In this document: positions 34,479 through 42,916 of the stretch, piece after piece
How the letters are laid out: every line of letters begins with the position of its first letter
Position numbering within the stretch: position 1 is the stretch's first letter
Source: Clostridiaceae bacterium
GTDB lineage: Bacteria > Bacillota > Clostridia > TANB77 > CAG-508
DNA: 49,675 nucleotides
Assembly: GCA_021771025.1 (NCBI GenBank)
Contig: JAETPW010000021.1
Coordinates: 1 to 49,675 of the forward strand
Reading direction: 5' to 3'
The notes under the pieces: model-generated
Told to the model about the DNA's origin: nothing
The model's database searches: none
What the model saw: the letters and a program-made list of their open reading frames with translations, nothing else
Translations under genes and position numbers: made by a program

Positions 34479-34535
34479 AAAAATCACCAAGGTGACCTTT
34501 CCTCTGATGGGAAAGATTCCTTGGTGATTTTCTTT
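34479..34535. terminator. bidirectional terminator
   Basis: AAAATCACCAAGG and CCTTGGTGATTTT pair, serving tRNA-Ser on one strand and the small gene at 34540 on the other. Confidence 0.8.
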
Positions 34536-34539
34536 TCGT

Positions 34540-34725
34540 TTATTTTAACCGGTAAAAACGATAGGTTTTTTTCCCGGTTTTTTTATCTTCTGTTTCTTCT
34601 ACTCTGGATTCTAATTGCCATGGGCAAATTGCTTTTAAGGCAATACACCCGAGTAGAATGAATCCCCAAATGGGGTCAACACCTAGTAAATCAAAAAACT
34701 CTTTGATTACCTGTAGTGTTTCCAT
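34540..34725 (-). CDS. small single-helix membrane protein
   Basis: 61 residues, AAAAGGAGG before the ATG. One membrane helix (PIWGFILLGCIALKAICPW) precedes a basic tail (KKTGKKTYRFYRLK). It has its own terminator, so it is probably real. Function unknown. Confidence 0.65.
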   Translation of the reverse strand: METLQVIKEFFDLLGVDPIWGFILLGCIALKAICPWQLESRVEETEDKKTGKKTYRFYRLK

Positions 34726-34775
34726 AAAAAGCCTCCTTTTGTCAGCCTTGTTTTTATTATACGCTTTTTCTCGCG

Positions 34776-35828
34776 TTATGTCAATTGAATTTTCTTTTTA
34801 AATGGGGCATATGGTCCGGGTATTGGATAGATTTCCTCTAATTTTTCTCGCTCAGCCCATATCCATTCGGATTCATTTACTTTTTCACATTCTATTTGAA
34901 AACCTACCATATCCCATTCACGATGAGAAAAAATATGATGATGTGTACCTAATTTAGTGATTGATTTTGCTTGGATATTCCAATCTTTTAATTGTTCTTT
35001 GACTTGTTTGATGGTTAATTGTTTCTCTATGGTGGGAAATTCATACATTCTTGCTAACAATCCTGTTTCTGCTCTTTTTTGTATGGCTATTTTTCCTTTA
35101 TCGATAAGCACAAGTACTGTTTTTTCTTCTCGTTTTCTTTTTGTTTTTTGAATTCTAACGGGAATTTCTTCTGTTAACCCTTTTTCTCTGGCTAAACAAT
35201 AATTTTGTAGTGGACATTTTTCGCAAAATGGCTTTCCTTTAGGAAGGCATATTAATTCTCCGAGTTCCATCAAGCCTTCATTAAAATCGCCTGCTTCTTT
35301 TGGCATGATTTCGGTTAATTTTTGGGTAATTTCTTTTTTGGTTTCACTTTCTAATACATCTTTTTTACTGGCTATGATTCGATTTACTACACGAAGCACA
35401 TTTCCATCTACTGCTGGAACTTTCTCATCATAAGCAATAGAACTAATGGCTCCTGCGGTATATTCACCAATGCCCGGCAAATTGAGTAATTCTTTTGCGG
35501 ATTTAGGCATTTTTCCTTGATATTTTTCTTCTATCATTTGTGCTGCTTTTTTTAAGTTTCTAGCACGATTATAGTAACCTAATCCTTCCCATAATTTTAG
35601 TAATTTTTCTTCTTCTATATTCGCTAAGTCTTGGATCGTTGGTAATTCTTTGATAAAACGTTTATAGTACTCTTTTACCGCTTCTATTCTGGTTTGTTGT
35701 AACATAATTTCTGATATCCAAATGTGGTAAGGATCTTTTCCCTCACGCCAAGGTAAAATTCTTCCTTCCTTTTGGTACCATGTAACTAATGGCTTAGTTA
35801 TTTTTTGTAATCTATCTTTCTCTTCCAT
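34776..35828 (-). CDS. mutY: adenine DNA glycosylase MutY
   Basis: 350 residues. Removes adenine mispaired with 8-oxoguanine. Motifs: SEIMLQQTRIEAV (catalytic Glu region), helix-hairpin-helix LLNLPGIGEYTAGAISSIAY, the catalytic Asp in VPAVDGNVLRV and the 4Fe-4S cysteines CLPKGKPFCEKCPLQNYC. The C-terminal NUDIX-like domain that checks 8-oxoG is present (from about 225; HHHIFSHREWDM). The Shine-Dalgarno AAGGGG is about 40 nt upstream of the ATG, with a possible hairpin between. Confidence 0.95.
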   Translation of the reverse strand: MEEKDRLQKITKPLVTWYQKEGRILPWREGKDPYHIWISEIMLQQTRIEAVKEYYKRFIKELPTIQDLANIEEEKLLKLWEGLGYYNRARNLKKAAQMIEEKYQGKMPKSAKELLNLPGIGEYTAGAISSIAYDEKVPAVDGNVLRVVNRIIASKKDVLESETKKEITQKLTEIMPKEAGDFNEGLMELGELICLPKGKPFCEKCPLQNYCLAREKGLTEEIPVRIQKTKRKREEKTVLVLIDKGKIAIQKRAETGLLARMYEFPTIEKQLTIKQVKEQLKDWNIQAKSITKLGTHHHIFSHREWDMVGFQIECEKVNESEWIWAEREKLEEIYPIPGPYAPFKKKIQLT

Positions 35829-35891
35829 TTTCTCTAACCGGTTTGCTTGTTAAACTAACCGATATCCCCTTCCTATTCATTAATGCAGAAA

Positions 35892-35987
35892 CTATAACCA
35901 TTCTTCTATTATTTCTTTAGAAATGTTTAAATTTCCTCTTCCAATACCTATTTCTATGTCTGGTTTAGGATTTCCATGATTGTATAT
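35892..35987 (-). pseudogene. C-terminal remnant of an unknown gene
   Basis: A 31-codon open stretch (HGNPKPDIEIGIGRGNLNIS ... EEWL) ends in TAG but starts after an in-frame stop with no usable start. It looks like the end of a lost protein. The rest of 35829-36147 holds only AT-rich sequence and the next tRNA promoter. Confidence 0.3.
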
Positions 35988-36100
35988 CTACCATAATTCT
36001 TTCTCCAATCCATTTAATATTATTATGTATCGATTATATCAGCAATATTGACTTTTTTCAATTGAAGGTCAATTGAATTTTTTGAAATTACCAAAATCTC

Positions 36101-36129
36101 TTGAAAAAAAATTCAATTTACGTTATAAT
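36101..36129 (+). promoter_or_regulatory. promoter of tRNA-Ser(GGA)
   Basis: TTGAAA (36101-36106), 17 bp, TATAAT (36124-36129). Confidence 0.7.
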
Positions 36130-36147
36130 AAGAAAGATGTAGAAAAT

Positions 36148-36239
36148 GGAGTGGTATCGAAGTGGTCATAACGAGCTACACTGGAACTGTAGTAGTCCTG
36201 AATAAGGGCCCGTGGGTTCGAATCCCACCCACTCCGCCA
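36148..36239 (+). tRNA. tRNA-Ser (anticodon GGA), CCA encoded
   Basis: GGAGTGG (36148-36154) pairs with CCACTCC (36229-36235), then G and CCA. The anticodon loop CTGGAAC gives GGA (reads UCC and UCU). Its body closely resembles the tRNA-Ser(CGA) at 34385. Confidence 0.95.
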
Positions 36240-36245
36240 TAAATT

Positions 36246-36401
36246 TTATATTCTAGTTATCCATTTTTCAAGTTCTGATCTTTTCGTAAACTCTGCTAAA
36301 AAAGCATAATCGATTTTTCCCTCTTCTTTTAATTTTTCTGCTATTTTTTTATCCTCTTCTGTATGGTACAAATAAATGCTGGTTCCCCCTAATGTTTTCA
36401 T
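36246..36401 (-). CDS. small protein downstream of the S66 peptidase
   Basis: 51 residues starting at 36401, 17 bp after the peptidase stop, without its own strong Shine-Dalgarno, so translational coupling is likely. Charged and helical: KKIAEKLKEEGKIDYAFLAE. Family not recognised. Confidence 0.45.
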   Translation of the reverse strand: MKTLGGTSIYLYHTEEDKKIAEKLKEEGKIDYAFLAEFTKRSELEKWITRI

Positions 36402-36418
36402 TTTCTGAAAGGCAGGTT

Positions 36419-37438
36419 TTATGTATAATGGATTTCTACTTTTCCTTTCCCTTTTTCAGAAGTAATGATCGCTTTAGCTCCATTAACCATAGCCAATTGT
36501 GGTGATACATGACCAATGTCAGCATCTATGATGATAGGAATTCCTAATTTTCCTACGGCATCTAAAATGGTTTCTGAAAAAGTGATTCCATAATCTTCTC
36601 TTACCATCAGTGGTCTTCCAAAGATTATTCCTCGGCAGTGCTCAAAATATCCTGCGTTTTTCATTTGCCATAACCAATAAAACAAATTGGGAGTACTTAC
36701 TTCAAAACAGTCGAAAAACCAAATAATTCCGTCATTTTGATAAGTCTTAATGTAGTTTTCTATCTCGTCATAACGTGTTCCGATTAAGTATTGGATTACG
36801 TCTAAACATCCTCCTAATAATCTTCCTTGCATGACAATTTTTTCTTGCCCAGTAATATTTTTCCATTCTACTGGTTCTGTTAACTGATAGGGGGCTGTCA
36901 GTTCTTCGTTTTCTTCTGCCTCTCTATTTTCATAGTGACTAAAAGAAGTTTGTGTGATTTCTTCTCCTGATGCTAAAGCTAACGCATCTGTTAGGCTTTT
37001 AAATAGAGGTTTCATGGCATATGCTTTTGCCGTTTCGCTATAAATGGTAGGAATTCCTAATTTTGTCGTAAAGACAAAGCTAAGTCCTGTAATGTCTGAA
37101 TAACCTTGTAACCATTTTGGTTTAATTGTTTTTAATTTTTCCCAGTTTAGTTCATCTAGTAATTCAACAAGAAAATCACTTGCTGCGGCAAATAGAATTA
37201 ATTTTACTTGATCATTTTCTAATAAATCCATTAATTCTTTTGCTCTTTGTTTAGCTGGTGTGCTTCTTCCTTTTTGCCCACATCTTACTCCCGGCGTTTC
37301 TATTACTTGATAGCCTAATTCATGCAATTGTTTAATGGCTAAATCTAATTTTTCTCTTTTTCTTTCTTCAGTAACTCCTGAGGAAGGTGCGCAAATTCCA
37401 ATGGTATCTCCTTTTTTTAAGGGCTCTGGATAGTTCAT
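36419..37438 (-). CDS. S66-family carboxypeptidase (LD-carboxypeptidase/MccF type)
   Basis: 339 residues. Serine peptidases of this family cleave the terminal D-Ala of muropeptide tetrapeptides or inactivate peptide-nucleotide toxins such as microcin C. Seen: KKGDTIGICAPSSG at the N-terminus, FAAASDFLVELLD with the probable nucleophile Ser (the usual GGYG is AAAS here), LQGYSDITGL, FDCFEVST (catalytic Glu) and DIGHVSPQLAMVNG (catalytic His). The ATG overlaps the stop of the HD gene (ATGA), so they form a coupled pair. Confidence 0.85.
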   Translation of the reverse strand: MNYPEPLKKGDTIGICAPSSGVTEERKREKLDLAIKQLHELGYQVIETPGVRCGQKGRSTPAKQRAKELMDLLENDQVKLILFAAASDFLVELLDELNWEKLKTIKPKWLQGYSDITGLSFVFTTKLGIPTIYSETAKAYAMKPLFKSLTDALALASGEEITQTSFSHYENREAEENEELTAPYQLTEPVEWKNITGQEKIVMQGRLLGGCLDVIQYLIGTRYDEIENYIKTYQNDGIIWFFDCFEVSTPNLFYWLWQMKNAGYFEHCRGIIFGRPLMVREDYGITFSETILDAVGKLGIPIIIDADIGHVSPQLAMVNGAKAIITSEKGKGKVEIHYT

Positions 37439-38226
37439 CTACTCACCTCTTTTATTTTTCTTTCTAGATAATCGTTAGCGATTTTCCTGATTTCTTCTAT
37501 TTGCTCTGCTGTTTGTTTATGCTTAAAGGTTAAGCGGTCAATAATATGATTAATATAATTATTTTCTTTTACCATTTGGTAGGATATAGCAAAGTTAAGA
37601 TCAAAAATGAAGGCAAGAATACATACCCAAAAATCTGCTGGAGTCTTTCTGTCCGTTACCATGATACATTTTTCTTGACAAAAGTCTTCATAAACTTTAG
37701 GCGTAATTTGGGAGGTAAATAATTCTTTTTGACCTGATCCTTTAAAGATATCGTCGATGTTTTGGAATTGTTTTAAATATAAGTTATCTAGTTTATCTGC
37801 ATCACGTATAATTTTAGCTTGCTGATCTTCTTTTTTTGTTAATCCTTTAGGAAGACTGAATTTACTGTGATTTCGCACAGCTTTTTCAATGATGGTATCA
37901 TATTCATGGCTATCGATAAATAAACGTATTTTCTTTTTGTCCTGAAATAATATATCTGCTCCGTATTCTGCATGATCCATACTTTTTTCATCTATACAGG
38001 TTTGAAATTGACTGATTTGTTTAAACCTCCCTATGTCATGCAATAAAGCAATTAGTTGAGCAAGATTCACTTCTTCCTCCGATAAGCCTAAACTCTCTGC
38101 AATTGTTTTGCTCACTGCAATTACGCGAAAAGTGTGGTCAATTTTTAATTGAATGTGCGAATCGCTAGCTTGAAATTGTTGTAGATACTTTTTAAATTCA
38201 CTTTTTGCTTGTTCTATATTAATCAT
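37435..38226 (-). CDS. HD-domain phosphohydrolase
   Basis: 263 residues. HD motifs: a His in IDHTFRVI, IALLHDIGRFKQ (His-Asp), and later HAEYGAD and IRDADKLDNL. The fold is like other cytoplasmic metal-dependent HD hydrolases of about 220-260 residues; the substrate is unknown. The 3' end overlaps the S66 peptidase start by 4 bp. An 8-bp perfect hairpin separates the Shine-Dalgarno from the ATG. Confidence 0.85.
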   Translation of the reverse strand: MINIEQAKSEFKKYLQQFQASDSHIQLKIDHTFRVIAVSKTIAESLGLSEEEVNLAQLIALLHDIGRFKQISQFQTCIDEKSMDHAEYGADILFQDKKKIRLFIDSHEYDTIIEKAVRNHSKFSLPKGLTKKEDQQAKIIRDADKLDNLYLKQFQNIDDIFKGSGQKELFTSQITPKVYEDFCQEKCIMVTDRKTPADFWVCILAFIFDLNFAISYQMVKENNYINHIIDRLTFKHKQTAEQIEEIRKIANDYLERKIKEVSR

Positions 38227-38237
38227 TTTTTGTTTCG

Positions 38238-38259
38238 TATAGCTAGTAATTTAGCTATA
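38238..38259 (-). promoter_or_regulatory. hairpin between SD and start codon of the HD gene
   Basis: TATAGCTA (38252-38259) and TAGCTATA (38238-38245) pair perfectly with a 6-nt loop. AAAGGAGAG lies at about 38264-38272, and the ATG at 38226. Confidence 0.55.
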
Positions 38260-38453
38260 TTTACTCTCCTTTCTTTAATCTATTTCATTTTTTATTGACT
38301 TTTTATCGCTGGTCTTTTTCCTTACTTAATAGGGAAATTTTAGCTAGGGAAAAAAAGGGCGTCCCCTGCTTTGTTTTTTATTATACCGAATTCTTTTGAA
38401 AATGACAAGTACATTTATGGTTTTGCGTGCATAAACTGGTAAGGGTGAGATTG

Positions 38454-39089
38454 ATGGAAGTGGAAAAAATTGTTTTGGAACGTGAATTACTTTATCGAGG
38501 GACTGTTCTTTTGACTTATCGAATTGAGTATCCTAAATTGGTTGGTATTACTTATGGTTATGGAATAGATCAGGTTAATCGTTATAATCGTAGGAAGGCT
38601 TTGTCTTTAAAGTTATATGCTGAACGCGATTTATGGAAAGATGCAAAAGAGGTTTATGACTATAATATGGCTAATGGTTATCCGATTATTCCTTATGAGT
38701 TGGTTTATACTTATGATATTACTCTTTTGGATAAGGGAATTCTTAGTTTGTATACAGATGAGTATGTTTTTACTGGTGGTGCTCATGGTTCTACTACGCG
38801 TGAGTCTCAAAATTGGAATTTACAAAGAGGAATTCAGTTTTCTTTAGAGTCGGTTTTTCCTCATGATCCAGATTATTTTCTTTTGATTCTTAAGGAAATT
38901 AATCATCAAATTGCTAATCAAGAGGAAGAAGATCCGGGTCGATATTTTGAAAATTATTGCCAGCTTGTTTTGGATACGTTTCGTTTGGATCAATTTTATT
39001 TGACAGAAAGTGATGTTGTGATTTTTTTCCAGCAGTATGATATTGCTCCTTATTCTAGCGGAATTCCTACTTTTTCTATTCCCCGCTAA
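38454..39089 (+). CDS. DUF3298/RsiV-C-like protein, cytoplasmic
   Basis: 211 residues, ATG at 38454 after AAGGGTGAG. Residues about 95-205 match the DUF3298 domain seen at the C-terminus of the anti-sigma factor RsiV and in PdaC: VFTGGAHGSTTRESQNWNL, then ESVFPHDPDYFLLILKEI, FYLTESDVVIFFQQYDIAPY and GIPTFSIPR. There is no membrane helix or signal peptide and no sigma-factor gene nearby, so a link to sigma regulation is not supported. Confidence 0.75.
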   Translation: MEVEKIVLERELLYRGTVLLTYRIEYPKLVGITYGYGIDQVNRYNRRKALSLKLYAERDLWKDAKEVYDYNMANGYPIIPYELVYTYDITLLDKGILSLYTDEYVFTGGAHGSTTRESQNWNLQRGIQFSLESVFPHDPDYFLLILKEINHQIANQEEEDPGRYFENYCQLVLDTFRLDQFYLTESDVVIFFQQYDIAPYSSGIPTFSIPR

Positions 39090-39100
39090 TGTTTATTGAT

Positions 39101-39140
39101 AAAAAAAGCGATCCTTTCATTAAGTTAGGAACGCTTTTTC
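39101..39140 (+). terminator. terminator of the DUF3298 gene
   Basis: AAAAAGCG(A)TCCT and AGGA(A)CGCTTTTT pair, followed by T runs. Confidence 0.75.
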
Positions 39141-39160
39141 TTTTATTTTTGTTTTTTTCT

Positions 39161-39268
39161 TATTCTTTCTTGTTTTTGGTATTTTTTGTTTTTTCGTATT
39201 TCCTTTTGTTTTTGGTACTTCTTGTTTTTTCTTATTCCCTCTTGTTTTTGGTACGTTTTGTTAGTTCT
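39161..39268. repeat. 36-bp tandem repeat, three units
   Basis: Units 39161-39196, 39197-39232 and 39233-39268 share a TATTCYYTCTTGTTTTTGGT-type start. The last unit covers the 3' end of the minus-strand gene ending at 39232, so the repeat may have changed that C-terminus. Confidence 0.8.
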
Positions 39269-39798
39269 TTCATTACTTTTACGCCTTCTTTTAAGTCGAT
39301 TTCTACGCCCATAATGTTGGGTTTTAGTTCGATTGCTTTGTTTAACTCCATTAGGGTATTTTTTCTTTGTAAGTCAATTACTTTTTCTAACAAATTTTTT
39401 TCTCCTTGTTTGACAATTTGTGCTATTTTTTTTAATAGTTTTTCTATGTCTTTTAGGGAGTCTTCTTCTACATCAAAATGAAAATAGGCCCATTTATTTT
39501 GTGTTGGATCGAATTCTGAGAAGTCTACTTCTATCATTAACATTCCAGGCATTTTTTGGATCATTTCTAGTTGTTCTTTTGTCCATGGTTTGCTTAGAAT
39601 TGTGTGTTTTATTTGATTGATGTCTTCGATAAAAGGAACAACTAAAGTTGCTTTTTCGCCTAAGTCTCTGGCAAATCGTTGTAATAATAGGTTTATGTCT
39701 TTCATGGATGTCATTTGGGTTTGTAGGTAATCTTCATATAACATATAAAATGAGCATTTATTTTGTTGTTTTCCTAAATAACTACTGGTAACATACAT
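39232..39798 (-). CDS. uncharacterised protein
   Basis: 188 residues (ATG 9 nt after GGGGG). Hydrophilic, mixed alpha/beta, with a helical C-half (DVEEDSLKDIEKLLKKIAQIVKQ) and a Lys/Arg tail that reads into the tandem repeat. No motif recognised. It is 15 bp downstream of the AIPR gene and on the same strand, so it is probably its operon partner. Confidence 0.6.
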   Translation of the reverse strand: MYVTSSYLGKQQNKCSFYMLYEDYLQTQMTSMKDINLLLQRFARDLGEKATLVVPFIEDINQIKHTILSKPWTKEQLEMIQKMPGMLMIEVDFSEFDPTQNKWAYFHFDVEEDSLKDIEKLLKKIAQIVKQGEKNLLEKVIDLQRKNTLMELNKAIELKPNIMGVEIDLKEGVKVMKELTKRTKNKRE

Positions 39799-39812
39799 TT
39801 TCCATTGCCCCC

Positions 39813-40997
39813 TTATAACATCGTTAGATGCCCTTCTATGTATACTTCTTTGAATAAGTTATTCCATAGATTAGAGCTTTTTCCTATGTATTCGGGTGAA
39901 TCGGCTTTTTCGTCTAGTACGATTCCGACTAGTCTCCCCCCTAATTTGGCTAATACTTTTTGTGGATCTTTTCTCCATTCATATAAGTTTGTTTCTTCAT
40001 TTATTTTAATTAAGGCACGAAATGATCCTACAATTGGGTAAATTAATCCTTTAGGAACAATATAATCTCTTTCTACTTGAGAAACTAGAGTGGTTGACTT
40101 GACCTTTTGGTATTTGGCATAACTTCTGGTTAAATATCGTTTTCCTACTTTTTTTGCGTATTCATTAAAATTGGTTTCTATGTTGTCCCAGATGGCAAAG
40201 ATATCATCTGTGATATTTTGCATTTGACTGATCGTTTCTTCTCTTTTTTCTTTGCCTAATTTAATGAATTTTTTTAGTGTTGCTTCTTTTCCTGTATAAC
40301 ACTGAATTGGTTGTATTTCATTTAAGTCTCCAGCTTCGTTGATACAAGGGTATACATTTTGGAAAAACATCATTAAGATGGCAATGATCTCTCTTACATC
40401 GATGTCTTTTTTTATTTTTTGATCATCTTGTTCATACATTTTATAGGAAATTTTTTGAGCAAATTTCATATCTGCTACGATTTTTTTAATAATATCAAAA
40501 TTTTTCTCTAGTTCTTGAATTGATTTGATATCTACTTGATTAGATGTATTTCTTGCTGCTGCTAATTCTACTGGTGAACTTATTCCTGTGAATATTTCAA
40601 AAAACACATAACGATTTTCAGCTAATTTTTTTTCTTTCTTTTGTTCTATGATGGCTCGTAAGGTATGCCCTCCATCAATATCCCCATGAATGGATAATTC
40701 CTCAAATTCAAGTTCAACAGTTTCTGTTTTGTTATCAAATGCCACAGTTGAGGCGGATAAAACAATTCCACGATTTAACTCATGAAAATTTTCGTTTTCT
40801 GTTAGGCTTTCTGTGATTTTTTCTGCTACAGATGTTTTCATGTTTTGTTGTCTGGGATTGGTTTCCATCCAGTTTAACATTTCTTCTGGTATGGTATCTG
40901 CTTTTACATAACAAACGTATTTGCTATGTCCATTTTTTCGATCGATGGGGTCTTCCATCTTTTTAAAACTTTTGGCTTTCATTTCAATTTTTGCCAT
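39813..40997 (-). CDS. AIPR-family protein (abortive infection, predicted)
   Basis: 394 residues. The centre carries AIPR-like motifs: FHELNRGIVLSASTV and IHGDIDGGHTLRAII (the family's NxGI and DGGH/NGGQ blocks), then a charged helical C-half. Members are known from phage-resistance loci; the activity is not established. Start ATG 11 nt after AAGGAAG. The 188-residue gene downstream is probably co-transcribed. Confidence 0.7.
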   Translation of the reverse strand: MAKIEMKAKSFKKMEDPIDRKNGHSKYVCYVKADTIPEEMLNWMETNPRQQNMKTSVAEKITESLTENENFHELNRGIVLSASTVAFDNKTETVELEFEELSIHGDIDGGHTLRAIIEQKKEKKLAENRYVFFEIFTGISSPVELAAARNTSNQVDIKSIQELEKNFDIIKKIVADMKFAQKISYKMYEQDDQKIKKDIDVREIIAILMMFFQNVYPCINEAGDLNEIQPIQCYTGKEATLKKFIKLGKEKREETISQMQNITDDIFAIWDNIETNFNEYAKKVGKRYLTRSYAKYQKVKSTTLVSQVERDYIVPKGLIYPIVGSFRALIKINEETNLYEWRKDPQKVLAKLGGRLVGIVLDEKADSPEYIGKSSNLWNNLFKEVYIEGHLTML

Positions 40998-41054
40998 AAA
41001 AAAACTTCCTTTCTTATTTTGTTTTTCATTGTAAAAAAAGGAATTCCATAAATA

Positions 41055-41073
41055 ATCCCAATGATTTTGGGAT
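41055..41073. promoter_or_regulatory. palindrome upstream of the AIPR gene
   Basis: ATCCCAA and TTGGGAT are separated by 5 nt. Possible operator. The rest of the 40998-41347 gap is AT-rich and contains the SDR promoter. Confidence 0.35.
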
Positions 41074-41246
41074 AATCATATTCTATTTTTTTCCTTACCT
41101 ACATCTGAAAATACAGATTAGAAACCTCATGATCAGAATCGATCATAGATTTTTGATGTTTCTATTTTATCAACTATGTCGGATTTTGTCAACTATTTTA
41201 GAAATTTTACCATTAACCATTTTACCTTGTGTTAAATTTTACATAA

Positions 41247-41326
41247 TTTGACTTTTTTAATAAATTGTGATATAGTAGAGTAGCAAATTATTTATTTTTC
41301 TATACTATAAATATATAATAGTATAG
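41247..41326 (+). promoter_or_regulatory. SDR promoter with downstream palindrome
   Basis: TTGACT (41247-41252), 17 bp, TATAGT (41270-41275). CTATACTAT (41300-41308) and ATAGTATAG (41318-41326) are exact inverted copies just before the Shine-Dalgarno AAGGAGG, a likely operator. Confidence 0.6.
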
Positions 41327-41347
41327 TCCCTAAAAAGGAGGTAGTAT

Positions 41348-42052
41348 ATGATGACAAATAATAATAAAGTAGCACTTATCATTGGTGCTAATGGTGTACT
41401 CGGTTCAGCATTAATTCATGAACTAAATCAGATCGGATACATTACCGTTGGTACTACTCGGCAATTTGGTAAAACAACAATAGCCGATTATACCTTGTAT
41501 GCATCCGATTTGTCGCAGTCAAGTAATGAATGGTTAGAATTTCAACTTAACAATTTGTTAAGTGATAATGGCTTGAATCTTGCCATTATTATTGAATTGG
41601 CAGGCTTTGGTTGTGCCGATGAAAATTTGACTCCTAAACGGATGAAGGAAATGATGGCAGTAAATGTTTTCATGCCTATTTATTGGGCAAAAGCTAAACA
41701 AGATGTTCAGCACATTTTATTTTCTTCTTGTGCCGTTTACGGTACAGAAGGAACAAAAGGTTTACACTTTTATTCCTCAACGAAACGGACAGTAGAAAAA
41801 CAAATGTCCAGAGTATGTAACCATCTTTCAATTGTAAGACCTACTATTGTTGCTACAAATTTTGCAGAGAGAGCAGGGCTTCCTGCATTTCCTACTAGAG
41901 GATTTCCTTCTGCTGAACAAGTAGCAAGAATTGTAGTAAAGGAAGCTGTTGTTCAAAATAAAACGATAGTTCTTCCTGGCTTACAAGCCAAGCTCTTACA
42001 TAATTTTAATTTTTTATCACCTCGTTTGGCTCAATTTTTTTTGAAAGTGTGA
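41348..42052 (+). CDS. short-chain dehydrogenase/reductase
   Basis: 234 residues (ATG ATG at 41348). SDR features: the NAD(P) motif GANGVLGSALIHELN, and SSCAVYGTEGTKGLHFYSSTKRTVEKQ with the catalytic Ser and the Tyr/Lys (YSSTK). The substrate is unknown. It contains three in-frame CGG codons (41459, 41639, 41786), otherwise almost absent here, and its other codon choices also look foreign, suggesting recent transfer. Its own promoter and palindrome precede it. Confidence 0.85.
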   Translation: MMTNNNKVALIIGANGVLGSALIHELNQIGYITVGTTRQFGKTTIADYTLYASDLSQSSNEWLEFQLNNLLSDNGLNLAIIIELAGFGCADENLTPKRMKEMMAVNVFMPIYWAKAKQDVQHILFSSCAVYGTEGTKGLHFYSSTKRTVEKQMSRVCNHLSIVRPTIVATNFAERAGLPAFPTRGFPSAEQVARIVVKEAVVQNKTIVLPGLQAKLLHNFNFLSPRLAQFFLKV

Positions 42053-42201
42053 AGTCATTATATGCTAAAGAACATATGCAGATAAGCATACGTTCTTGTT
42101 CTGTTTTTTTATCTTTATTTTCATTGATAACTATTATTCCTACTACTGATATTTATTATTGGTATTAAATATTGGTTTTCTTTTAGTTGACTTATTTTTC
42201 T

Positions 42202-42864
42202 TTAATTGCATTCATTCAAATCTATGATTCCATCTTTTTTCATCATGATTATACTTTTTTCGTGAGAATCCACGTCTTCTGATATGTTTATGAATTTATT
42301 ATTCCATGGCTCTACTTTTTCATTAGTTAAACTTATGCTAAATATTTTTGGTTTTCCTCTAAAAATGTCTTTGTTCTCTTTATCATTATTATAGTATTCT
42401 TCTAAATCCATATTTCTTTGATAAAACCCTTGTGCTTCATTATTCCAAAGTTCAAAAGTATATAATCTTAACTGTTTCTTGTTTAGCTTCTTTGCCATTT
42501 CAATTGTATAATCAAATATTTGCTTTCCATATCCTAATTTTCGATATTCTTTTTTTATGCCAAACCAACTTAGCCAAACAGTATCTGAATATTCAGGAAT
42601 TTCATAGATTCCTGTAATGCCAATTGGTATACTTCCTAGATAGGCTATATAGTCTAGGCATAATTTTTTTGTTTTTCCTGTGATTTTTGCTTTATAAACA
42701 GAATATGCACTTGTATCAGGAAAAATCTCGTATTGCAACTTGGCTGCTTGTGTTAGATTTTTTTTACTTATTTCTTCAAAGCTTAATTTGTTTATTGTTT
42801 TGTCGTTTGGTTTTGCTGTTTTGTTTTCTGATTTTGATTTATGGTTTAATTTTATTTCTTTCAT
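42202..42864 (-). CDS. GNAT-family acetyltransferase
   Basis: 220 residues. The acetyl-CoA loop is FGIKKEYRKLGYGKQIFD, with the preceding strand DTVWLSWFG and following TIEMAKKLNKKQLRLYTF. The N-terminal 35 residues are Lys/Asn-rich and probably disordered; the C-terminal 50 residues are an extension. The target is unknown. It is next to a methyltransferase on the same strand. Confidence 0.8.
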   Translation of the reverse strand: MKEIKLNHKSKSENKTAKPNDKTINKLSFEEISKKNLTQAAKLQYEIFPDTSAYSVYKAKITGKTKKLCLDYIAYLGSIPIGITGIYEIPEYSDTVWLSWFGIKKEYRKLGYGKQIFDYTIEMAKKLNKKQLRLYTFELWNNEAQGFYQRNMDLEEYYNNDKENKDIFRGKPKIFSISLTNEKVEPWNNKFINISEDVDSHEKSIIMMKKDGIIDLNECN

Positions 42865-42916
42865 ATTTGTTTATTTTTCTCCTAAATTTGGGTTTGCAAT
42901 ATCTGTTTGAAAAAGT

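Noticed and set aside
34383..34661. Plus-strand frame over tRNA-Ser and its terminator
   Set aside because: It is a translation of the tRNA itself; the small membrane gene on the other strand has the Shine-Dalgarno.
38454..39089. Anti-sigma factor RsiV
   Set aside because: Only the DUF3298-like domain matches; there is no membrane segment, no anti-sigma N-terminus and no sigma-factor gene nearby.
39089..39481. Hydrophobic open frame over the 36-bp repeats
   Set aside because: Low-complexity Phe/Leu translation of T-rich tandem repeats, opposite a better-supported gene.
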